In this document: positions 45,506 through 53,021 of the stretch, piece after piece
Layout: each line of letters opens with the position of its first letter
Position numbering within the stretch: position 1 is the first letter of the stretch
NCBI RefSeq assembly: GCF_031127905.1
Contig: NZ_JARXIC010000001.1
Location: 240,051-304,050 of the forward strand
DNA from: Thalassobacterium sedimentorum
GTDB lineage: Bacteria > Verrucomicrobiota > Verrucomicrobiia > Opitutales > Coraliomargaritaceae
DNA length: 64,000 bases
Reading direction: 5' to 3'
Program-made: the position numbers and the translations under genes
The notes under the pieces: model-generated
Database searches by the model: none
What the model saw: the letters and a program-made list of their open reading frames with translations, nothing else
What the model was told of the DNA's origin: nothing

Positions 45506-48391
45506 TTGAAGAAGACGTTCACCTATTCAACAAAGCAAATAGCCACGACAATTTATGACTATGTCATATTCGGAACTGGGTATATTGGATTCTCTGCAGC
45601 GTTACGCCTAGCAAAAGCTAACTATCAAGTGCTGCTCGTTGAGTCCAGCGGACAGTTGCTGTGGGAATCAACCGCCGCGCTCGAAAACCAACTAAGCAAG
45701 CAAAGTAAGCACCCTGCTTGGTTCGATTGGATCGATGATTTACGAGCTTTCAAAGCGTGTAATGAATACTATTTCGACCCAGTAGGCGCAGAAATATTGG
45801 CCGCGGAGCGGTTATCCTCGAAAGCCGCCTGCCCCAACATTGATACAGTTTTATACGCACCGACAGTATCTGTCGAAGTCCTCTCGCAACAGATCATTTC
45901 AGTTACACTTGCAACAAAATCAGGCTTACAGCAAATACAAGCAAGACACTGGCTTGATTGCACTGAGAACGCAGAAATTTATAAACTCACCGAACCTGAA
46001 GCAGACTATACATGCCGCCGTCAGACACAGATCTGGCGCATCGGATTACAATCTAATCAATGGCAGATTGTGATAGATCAACTTCAGAAGCGCAACACGG
46101 CGACACCAATTACACTCATAGGAAGTCTCAAAAAAGAAGAGCAGTATTTGTCATGGATCTCGCATCAAGGCGCATGGGGACAGCCTTTAGTTGAACAACT
46201 CAGAACATTACGCAAGGAACTGCCTAAAGAAGCCTCCGTAATCGTGAGCCATTGCGGCATGATGCCCTACCCAAAATACGAAATATCCAAGACGCCCTCT
46301 CCACTCTCAATTAAGTGCAACAACTTAACGGTGCTATCACCATCCGTGAATGCAGAAATTGCTCCCAATTCAATAGAAGAGCGCTTCTTAGTTGGAGCAA
46401 CTAGTCACATTCCCCGCCCACTGCATTCCGAGCTCACCGGTAACACAGCCAAAACTGTCATCGCCATTAACAAGGTTATCTCATGCGATGTGCTAGTAGC
46501 AGGCACTGGAACCGCAGGATCCATCGCCGCTATGGCTTCTGCACAAAAGGGCGCCAAGACTATAGCCATTGATTCTGCAACGCATCCAGGTGGAATCGGA
46601 GCAGGTGGTGGCATCACTGGCTACTTTTATGGCATCTCAGGTGGCTTTCAAACTCAAGTAGACAAACTCACCAATGAAATAACAGAACTCTTACTGGGAC
46701 ATGCTCCCAGTAAAGATAGTTGGCATCACGATGCCAAAAAATTAGCCATTCTTCAAATTTTTGAACAGCAGCAGATCACCTTTAATGGACATTTATTGCT
46801 CTTCGATGTAGAAAAGAAAAATGGGCAAGTTACCGCCGTCTACGCAGCAAGCGCAGGTCAGGTCGTCAAATATGAAGCGAGTAGTTTCATAGACTCCACT
46901 GGAGATGGGGACCTGTGCACACGTGCCGGTGCCGCCTACACCATAGGGCGCAGCGGAGATGGCCGCAATCTAGCCTATTCATTGGCCGCACTCGCATTAG
47001 AACGCAAGGGGGCACAACTTGGATTACAAACATTCAACTATGATGCAGGCTGGTTAGACCCAACCTCCGCATTAGATCTAACACGCGCCCGACTCACTGG
47101 TATTGGGCTGTATAAAAATTCAAATGCTTACAAGAATGGCACGCTGATCGCGATTGCACCCATTCTTGGAATACGTCAGTCACGACAAATAGTCACGGAC
47201 TATATACTACAACTCGACGATCTTGTTTCACAAAGAAAATTTTCCGATAGTATTGGCGAAGCTGGCTGTCATGCGGATTCACATTCTGTCGACTTCGAAT
47301 TTGAGGATGATGAAATGGTTTTTTTCTATTGGGCTTGTCGTTTATTTCGAGCACCATTGCGCACACAGCTCCCCTATCGCATGTTAATTCCTCGTGGACT
47401 CACCAATGTGTGGATCGCATGTCGCGCAGCAGGCATGAGTCCAAACGCATTTTATGCGATACGTATGCAGCGTGACATGCAGCGCTTAGGAGAGATTGCC
47501 GGCAAAGCAGCCGCCCAGCTAGCCGCACAAAATAACCATGTATCCGCTCGTGATATAAAGCTATCTACACTACTACGCGACCAGACGGAAACATTTGACC
47601 CGACGGATCCCTATGGCACACAAACAGCCAGTGATCCAACTCCTTTGAAAACTCTCGAGAATGGACAGTCAGGCTTGTCGCTTTGGCAAATCTACCAGTC
47701 ACCTAAGACCTATAGCTCACAAATCAAATCAACGCTAAACTCGGACAACCTGAATGCAACTTTTTATACCGCATGTGTCTTAGCAATGTGGAATGATCCC
47801 ACCGCAGAAACGCGTCTACTAACAGCTATACATAACAAAGAAATCGGCGCGATCAATCCACAAGACAATGCCGGCGCCTATGGACAAGAAATCGACATCC
47901 CGTTCTGGTTACTGGCAATCATCCTACTTCGTCGCTGTGGCACCAACACATGCAATCAAACTCTAGTGATTGAATCAGCGAACCATGAGCATCTGTTAAA
48001 CGTGCGCACCTCTATTGCGCTCACCGTCGAACGCCTCATTCAGAAAGCAAGCATTGCCTTCGCGGATGCACTCGCCATTACAGAAAATCTAATGGCCTCG
48101 ATCCCGCCAGATTCAAATCAATTACCCTCTCGATCGATTGCACGCTCAATGCGAAATGAGAAACAAATCACACTTCCCAACAATAGTGGTGCAGAGAAAA
48201 AAGAAGATCATCTATGGCAATTACATCTAGTTATTTGCCGAATTCAGTCGGCATGTGGACAGCAGCCAACACTCGCAAAATCATATCAAGACGACGAGCG
48301 TGTGCATGTACGCGATCACTTCCACAATCTCCAGATTAAAGCGCGCGAGCGGACGCACCAAGTCAACCCACCATCACACCAGGCCAATTAG
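45506..48391 (+). CDS. Double-Rossmann FAD-dependent oxidoreductase with helical C-terminal region
   Basis: 961 residues. The only start that keeps the first cofactor loop is TTG at 45506, with a stop codon seven codons upstream. Residues about 17-50 hold YDYVIFGTGYIGFSAALRLA (GxGxxG, Gly23/25/28) followed by an acidic strand end (VLLVES). A second complete loop comes at about 327: CDVLVAGTGTAGSIAAMASA, then ATHPGGIGAGGGITGYFYGI and SFIDSTGDGDLCTRAGAAYT, matching the FAD_oxidored family (the type of the protein at 57407). The last 250 residues are helical (FWLLAIILLRRCGTNTCNQT) and have no motif I recognise. The first 320 residues seem a diverged second copy of the flavoprotein domain. It probably oxidises a sugar-derived substrate; this is inferred from neighbours. 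Confidence 0.78.
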   Translation: MKKTFTYSTKQIATTIYDYVIFGTGYIGFSAALRLAKANYQVLLVESSGQLLWESTAALENQLSKQSKHPAWFDWIDDLRAFKACNEYYFDPVGAEILAAERLSSKAACPNIDTVLYAPTVSVEVLSQQIISVTLATKSGLQQIQARHWLDCTENAEIYKLTEPEADYTCRRQTQIWRIGLQSNQWQIVIDQLQKRNTATPITLIGSLKKEEQYLSWISHQGAWGQPLVEQLRTLRKELPKEASVIVSHCGMMPYPKYEISKTPSPLSIKCNNLTVLSPSVNAEIAPNSIEERFLVGATSHIPRPLHSELTGNTAKTVIAINKVISCDVLVAGTGTAGSIAAMASAQKGAKTIAIDSATHPGGIGAGGGITGYFYGISGGFQTQVDKLTNEITELLLGHAPSKDSWHHDAKKLAILQIFEQQQITFNGHLLLFDVEKKNGQVTAVYAASAGQVVKYEASSFIDSTGDGDLCTRAGAAYTIGRSGDGRNLAYSLAALALERKGAQLGLQTFNYDAGWLDPTSALDLTRARLTGIGLYKNSNAYKNGTLIAIAPILGIRQSRQIVTDYILQLDDLVSQRKFSDSIGEAGCHADSHSVDFEFEDDEMVFFYWACRLFRAPLRTQLPYRMLIPRGLTNVWIACRAAGMSPNAFYAIRMQRDMQRLGEIAGKAAAQLAAQNNHVSARDIKLSTLLRDQTETFDPTDPYGTQTASDPTPLKTLENGQSGLSLWQIYQSPKTYSSQIKSTLNSDNLNATFYTACVLAMWNDPTAETRLLTAIHNKEIGAINPQDNAGAYGQEIDIPFWLLAIILLRRCGTNTCNQTLVIESANHEHLLNVRTSIALTVERLIQKASIAFADALAITENLMASIPPDSNQLPSRSIARSMRNEKQITLPNNSGAEKKEDHLWQLHLVICRIQSACGQQPTLAKSYQDDERVHVRDHFHNLQIKARERTHQVNPPSHQAN

Positions 48392-48753
48392 TCGAAACAA
48401 ACTGAACCCTGCAGATTTGCTAAACCCTGAGATTTATGGCCGATTACCGAATGATCATAACACCAACTGGGCACCGACAAGTGCGGGCGCCCATAGCTGA
48501 GCTCTATTGAATTCACGCGAAGACCATCGCCCACTTTCTATAAATGCCACGCAATTAATTCAGTGCCTACGCTAAACAGCAAAACGATCTTGATGGCCTC
48601 ACGCAGAAAATCCGGATTCTGCCCTAAAGGGCCATATACCAAGTCTCCGATACTCAGCAGCATGGTTAATCAACACATTAGGCATCCAGCCAGCTCACTA
48701 TAATGGATCGAAGGCTGCATCAATAAATAGTATTATTATGAATTTTGTTATAC
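48392..48753. other. Non-coding gap between convergent genes
   Basis: About 360 bases between the flavoprotein stop and the pseudopilin stop. One short hairpin candidate, GCAGAA...TTCTGC around AATCCGGA near 48603-48622, may be part of a terminator, though it lacks a T-tract. No gene, RNA or repeat was recognised. Confidence 0.3.
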
Positions 48754-49461
48754 TTAAAATCGCATTTTAACCCCACCGACTTGTAGGTTGCGCTCACTCA
48801 GGTCTTCCCATGGCACCCATTCAACGTGCCCATCCCGATATCCAGAATGAGATCCAGTAGGTATGCCTGATTCCTGGTGATTGACACCAGCTCCCCAACC
48901 ACCACTCAATTCTCTGGTAAGGTCCACCCAAAGGTGTTGATAAGCTGTCTCGTCGACCATTCTTTTCGCAAAGAATGGAAGATCCACCGCCTTAGCGCCA
49001 TTGACGGTCGCACTAGCTCCCCAATTATTATCATTCCCCATATAAAGATAACCACCGACTCGCGCACCGGATGAATAGTCCCAATACGCTTCTGCATTCC
49101 AATCCGAATTAGAAGGAGAATAAAAGGCATCCCTGGACAATCCGTTTGACTCACGAAAAGACTCCAAACTATCCGCTTCAAACCAATATGGATAATTGAG
49201 CCCAGGATGATGCAGATCCGGAAATACGCCATTATTCAAGGTAGCTTCCTGTAGTGTAGCCGTCAACAGTCCACGGATGTTAGACACACATGCAGCGCGC
49301 TGCCCCTTTTCTCTAGTGCTCGAAATGGCTGGTATGATAACTGCAATCAGGATCGCGATAATAGCGATTGAAGCCAGTAGTTCAATTAAACTAAAAGCCT
49401 GGACTCTTGACTGCCTACTACCGACGCAATACCTCGTTTGTTTACTCCCGGATCGCTTCAT
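48754..49461 (-). CDS. Type II-secretion-like pseudopilin
   Basis: 235 residues. Leader MKRSGSKQTRYCVGSRQSRV then QAFSLIELLASIAIIAILIA: Glu at position 5 after cleavage before Phe, followed by a hydrophobic helix. The soluble part has NIRGLLTATLQEATLNNGVF and ends with GSHSGYRDGHVEWVPWEDLS, the H-x9-DG-like motif. It follows the PEP-CTERM gene at 49615-50367 on the same strand after a gap holding two strong hairpins, which may separate the transcripts. Third pseudopilin of the window; no pilus or type II secretion machinery gene is present near it. Confidence 0.86.
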   Translation of the reverse strand: MKRSGSKQTRYCVGSRQSRVQAFSLIELLASIAIIAILIAVIIPAISSTREKGQRAACVSNIRGLLTATLQEATLNNGVFPDLHHPGLNYPYWFEADSLESFRESNGLSRDAFYSPSNSDWNAEAYWDYSSGARVGGYLYMGNDNNWGASATVNGAKAVDLPFFAKRMVDETAYQHLWVDLTRELSGGWGAGVNHQESGIPTGSHSGYRDGHVEWVPWEDLSERNLQVGGVKMRF

Positions 49462-49516
49462 CCTAGCCTACCTCCAATATGATAATTACAATAATTTGGG
49501 ATTGGCCCACTCGGCC

Positions 49517-49552
49517 CTTGTAGCTCACTGAAAGAAATCAGTGAGCTACAAG
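49517..49552 (-). terminator. Very strong hairpin (15-base perfect stem)
   Basis: CTTGTAGCTCACTGA (49517-49531) and TCAGTGAGCTACAAG (49538-49552) form a perfect 15-base stem with a six-base loop. It lies about 60 bases beyond the stop of the PEP-CTERM gene on the minus strand and could end that transcript or protect its 3' end. A T-tract is missing on that strand. The stem is longer than in an ordinary terminator. Confidence 0.6.
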
Positions 49553-49584
49553 CTTGCGTGTGGCGCACGGCAACACACGCAAGC
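49552..49584. repeat. Second perfect hairpin, abutting the first
   Basis: GCTTGCGTGTG (49552-49562) and CACACGCAAGC (49574-49584) form an 11-base perfect stem around an 11-base loop, starting on the last base of the previous hairpin. The two together make a 68-base double hairpin between the PEP-CTERM and pseudopilin genes. Such paired structures occur in REP/BIME-like elements and bidirectional terminators; I cannot tell which. Confidence 0.5.
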
Positions 49585-49614
49585 AAGTGAACCCCCATCG
49601 TTAATGACAAGCCA

Positions 49615-50367
49615 CTACGCATTCCGCTTTCCACGGCGCATTAAAAGCGTCGAGCCAAAAGAGACGACTGCGAATATCAATGCCATTGATGAAGGCTCTG
49701 GAATCACGACACTACTGGCCGTCAAAGTAATATTATCAATCGTGTGACTTCTATCATTAGCACTTGAGTTGTCGTAGAAATAAATACGAAACTCAATGTC
49801 CGTGGACACATTCTGGAGCTCAGTAATGCCCGACAAATCAATAGTGCGACTTTCTATGGCTGACCCACCATTTTCAAATGATGAGTCTGAAATGGTAAAA
49901 CTGTCCAAAACAGTTCCTGCGGTCGCAAAACCGTCGAAACTACTAAGAACCGCCACACTAAAGCTCAAGGTCGGGTGTGTACTCACAAACCCTTGGTCAA
50001 AATCAAGCGAGTCCAAAGAAACAAAATTCCCACCCGTCTCCAGAGTAAACGAATGAAAATCATTGTATGTGATTGAATTCGCAAGACTGTCAGCTGTCCC
50101 ACCAGAGAAAAAGTAAACATTCTCATCATCGACATCGTATCCCATTGGCTGCTGGCCATTTGTGAGATTCGGCTGAGACACGGAACTAATACTGTAATCA
50201 CCCGCTAGAGTAAACGAGTCAGTATCAGTTGAAATAGCACTGCCACCATCAAATTGGTATTTAGCAACAACGACATCGCCTGAGAGGCTGCTAACACTAA
50301 ATCCAAGCGTTAAAAGAATGACGGATGTGGTGGCCCCCCGCCAGATGAGTTTTGAGTTATTTTTCAT
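49615..50367 (-). CDS. PEP-CTERM surface protein
   Basis: 250 residues. Signal peptide TTSVILLTLGFSVSSLSGDV; C terminus SSVVIPEPSSMALIFAVVSF then LLMRRGKRNA, a full PEP-CTERM signal. The body is a Ser/Thr/Asp-rich beta protein (VVAKYQFDGGSAISTDTDSF; FRIYFYDNSSANDRSHTIDN), similar in style to exported 'LamG-like' PEP-CTERM proteins. Function unknown. It is the PEP-CTERM member of the third pseudopilin/PEP-CTERM/regulator group, with the pseudopilin at 48754 downstream and the GntR-type regulator at 51846 beyond the divergent intergenic region. Confidence 0.88.
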   Translation of the reverse strand: MKNNSKLIWRGATTSVILLTLGFSVSSLSGDVVVAKYQFDGGSAISTDTDSFTLAGDYSISSVSQPNLTNGQQPMGYDVDDENVYFFSGGTADSLANSITYNDFHSFTLETGGNFVSLDSLDFDQGFVSTHPTLSFSVAVLSSFDGFATAGTVLDSFTISDSSFENGGSAIESRTIDLSGITELQNVSTDIEFRIYFYDNSSANDRSHTIDNITLTASSVVIPEPSSMALIFAVVSFGSTLLMRRGKRNA

Positions 50368-51070
50368 ATATATGGGTCGCGGTAGTACGCTTATTGTTGG
50401 TTTATTTTACTTATTGGTTGTCACAGTTAACATCTCCTTTAACAGATCCATCACAGAAAATCAGCAAGAGTCAAGTCGACATTCGTCTTTTTTGATCACA
50501 ATTAAAGAATATAAGCCACAAAGCATTCGGCTTGCCAAAATATAAAAAAATCAAATAAACCACCCAAATCGCCCATATAATAAGCAATAAAAAGCGATCC
50601 AACACACTCAAAAACAAACCAAGTCTCCCCGCTGTAGCACTCCAACCCCAACGATCCACAAAAAGACGCATAGCCTCCAAAAACCACATAGAAAGAGCTA
50701 TCATACACATGCAACACAGATTAAAAAGACACCACCAGCCCACACGGGACGCCACAACTAATAGAGCATAAAAACATAATAATAAACACTTTATCACACA
50801 CACCAGACAAGCAAAACACCACGATACCACAGACCACTACGACAATAATTCAGTACAATCAACCAAACCGCCCACACACACACATCGAGCAGAGCACAGA
50901 ACGCACAATAGTTCAACCCGCCCTCCCACAAAAAACCACCCAAATCAGCAAAAAACATTTCCTCGTGGGCAATATAAATTCATTTGACAGCACAAACAAT
51001 ACAGATTTGATACAGACATCAAAGCACCACACAACAATCCAGCGACAACAGCAATCAACTTAACATAAGC
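50368..51070. other. G-poor, strand-asymmetric intergenic region
   Basis: About 700 bases between the divergent PEP-CTERM gene and the operon starting at 51071. From roughly 50520 to 51060 the plus strand is built almost entirely of A, C and T, with many CA and CCA runs. A hydrophobic frame of 119 codons on the minus strand is a by-product of this composition (Trp, Leu, Cys, Phe) and is not accepted as a gene. The promoters for both flanking genes must lie here; no clear operator was seen. Confidence 0.4.
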
Positions 51071-51826
51071 ATGCAAAACTTCCAGCAACACCCATCCCCC
51101 AACAAGCCTCTTCAAAGTCACCCCAAGCGCAGGAAGCTTGCCGCCTGCATTTGCGCGCTAGCGCTGGGGGCAATCACAAGCCAGGCCCAAGACCTCCTAC
51201 TAAACGACACCTTCTCAAGATCAGCAAAAGGAACATTCCTGGAACAGTCCGCAGGACTAGAATGGGAAGCTCAACAAGGACGACTAATCATAGGCAACGG
51301 ACGCCCACTAAATGGCCAAGCTCTCAGCTATGCACCAAACCGCACCTGGGACTTCCAAATCTACAATAGAGACCTGAATGCGACCCTCTCCCCGGAGGAA
51401 GCCATCGAAATGAGCTTCTCGGCCGCAGTAAAAACAGACGCCTCTCCAGAGTTCTACATCTATTCCATGCGACTCATAGATAAGGATAATTATGTCCAAA
51501 TCCAAGTGAAAGGAGGCGCCAAGACTCCGACGGTAACCGTGGAAGCAGTCATCAACGGAAAAAAATCACAATCAGAAGTTGAAGATGCATCCTACTATGA
51601 AACTTCAGAGGGCACTGGCTTGGTTGCAGTCAAACTACTCGTATCCGAAGGGTACGCCCAAGCATATTGCGACTGGAGCGGCGAAAATACGTGGTCCTCT
51701 CCCAGCAAGCCAATCACTTTTCAACTAACAACAATAGACCAAATACAATTACGCTACTACGCGATGGGCTATTGGAGCGCAATGGACGACCTAAAAGTGG
51801 CGATCATCAAGCCTACTCAACAATAA
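51071..51826 (+). CDS. Secreted beta-sandwich protein of unknown function
   Basis: 251 residues. The basic leader RRKLAACICALALGAITSQA followed by QDLLLND is a Sec signal peptide. The body (LLLNDTFSRSAKGTFLEQSA, WDFQIYNRDLNATLSPEEAI, YYAMGYWSAMDDLKVAI) follows the concanavalin/LamG-like jelly-roll pattern that ends in 'DDLKV', as do many 'DNF/DDL' surface proteins. No sorting tail is present, so it is probably secreted or periplasmic. It precedes the GntR-type regulator by 19 bases and may be the first gene of the 51071-63877 operon. A carbohydrate-binding role is a guess from context. Confidence 0.72.
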   Translation: MQNFQQHPSPNKPLQSHPKRRKLAACICALALGAITSQAQDLLLNDTFSRSAKGTFLEQSAGLEWEAQQGRLIIGNGRPLNGQALSYAPNRTWDFQIYNRDLNATLSPEEAIEMSFSAAVKTDASPEFYIYSMRLIDKDNYVQIQVKGGAKTPTVTVEAVINGKKSQSEVEDASYYETSEGTGLVAVKLLVSEGYAQAYCDWSGENTWSSPSKPITFQLTTIDQIQLRYYAMGYWSAMDDLKVAIIKPTQQ

Positions 51827-51845
51827 AGACAGCAGGAATTATAAA

Positions 51846-53009
51846 ATGGCAATCTTACCCACATTCAATGAAGGCGACAATGAAGCAGCGTCCTCAGTCA
51901 GCACCCCTGAGCGAAGCCGAGTCATCAAGCACCTAAACAAGCTGGTGCGACAACGACACGAGGGCGATCGCTTGCCGTCGGTCCGCCAGATCAGCAAAGA
52001 TTGCCGGGTCAGTTCAGTCACCGTGCAAGCAGTCGTGGAAGACCTCTGCAAACAAGGGGTCATCGAGACACGCCCCCGCAGCGGCATCTTCCTCGCGGAA
52101 GGCGGCTCCAAGGCAAGCACTGGCCAAGTGGACATCCTTTTCATTACCAGCAATACCCATGCACTGGATGCGGATGTATCCGAAAAGGAATCATTCCACC
52201 CACGCCTGCTTCAGGAATTGGTCAGCCGCTGCGGGAAAGATTTACGCAGCACACGGGTGCACGTCGTTCTCGGCAGTGCCGCAGACAACGAAATGCACGA
52301 CCTGATTAGCCGGGTAGACTTCCAGTCCTGCGTCGTCATCGGTATGCAGAATGAGCACGTCAACCAGGTGCTGACCCAACATAATGTAAACTTTGTTCAC
52401 CTCTTCCCCTCAGCACCGGTCCTTCCTGAGTATTGCGTTGCGGTGAACAATGAGAAACTGGTTCACATGCAGCTCGAACATCTCTGGAGTTTGGGACACA
52501 AGAAAATCGGTCTCTTTTCCCGCTCGGACGCATCAGCCTATCATCGGGATAAGGTAGAACGTCGCATGTGCTACTATCGCCTCATGGCGGAATCCGGCCT
52601 TCGGGTGGCCCCGCACTGGGCCCCACAGCTGAGTTATAATCCAGCCTCCGCACTCGAAACCTTCCAAACCTCGTTATCAGATCCAGCAGACCGCCCCACC
52701 GCGCTCATAGTTGACGACAGCTCATTGCCACTCATCTACCAGACACTACAGGGCCTCGGACTCAACCCCGGGCGCGACATTGCACTGGTGGGCACAGATG
52801 GTCTACCGATGTCAGCGGAGATGTATCCAACTGCGACCTCTCTTCGCATCGGCTTGGGCGAATCCGCAGCGCTTGCTTTGGATATGTTGGATAGCCGGGC
52901 AAAGAACGACAAATCCATTTCCCAGTGCCGCTGGGCTCCGATCGAACTGATCGTTCGGGAAACGTCCTGCCCGCCTCCAGTGTCTGACGAGACTCCGAAG
53001 CTAGGCTGA
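51846..53009 (+). CDS. GntR-type regulator with LacI-like ligand domain
   Basis: 387 residues, starting at ATG 51846 with an AGGAA ribosome site 7-11 bases before. Residues about 22-85 are a GntR winged helix: RVIKHLNKLVRQRHEGDRLP, SVRQISKDCRVSSVTVQAVV and EDLCKQGVIETRPRSGIFLA. From about 95 on it has the LacI/periplasmic-binding fold (VDILFITSNTHALDADVSEK; LEHLWSLGHKKIGLFSRSDA; PTALIVDDSSLPLIYQTLQG; IALVGTDGLPMSAEMYPTAT), the AraR-like GntR/LacI chimera used for sugar sensing. It is followed after 12 bases by the large hydrolase gene, so it probably regulates its own operon. Confidence 0.9.
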   Translation: MAILPTFNEGDNEAASSVSTPERSRVIKHLNKLVRQRHEGDRLPSVRQISKDCRVSSVTVQAVVEDLCKQGVIETRPRSGIFLAEGGSKASTGQVDILFITSNTHALDADVSEKESFHPRLLQELVSRCGKDLRSTRVHVVLGSAADNEMHDLISRVDFQSCVVIGMQNEHVNQVLTQHNVNFVHLFPSAPVLPEYCVAVNNEKLVHMQLEHLWSLGHKKIGLFSRSDASAYHRDKVERRMCYYRLMAESGLRVAPHWAPQLSYNPASALETFQTSLSDPADRPTALIVDDSSLPLIYQTLQGLGLNPGRDIALVGTDGLPMSAEMYPTATSLRIGLGESAALALDMLDSRAKNDKSISQCRWAPIELIVRETSCPPPVSDETPKLG

Positions 53010-53021
53010 TGCGCAGACCAA

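Noticed and set aside
50471..50830. 119-codon hydrophobic frame on the minus strand
   Set aside because: Its Trp/Leu/Cys/Phe-rich content comes from G-poor plus-strand DNA; no ribosome site, no domain, and a shifted frame of the same stretch looks alike.
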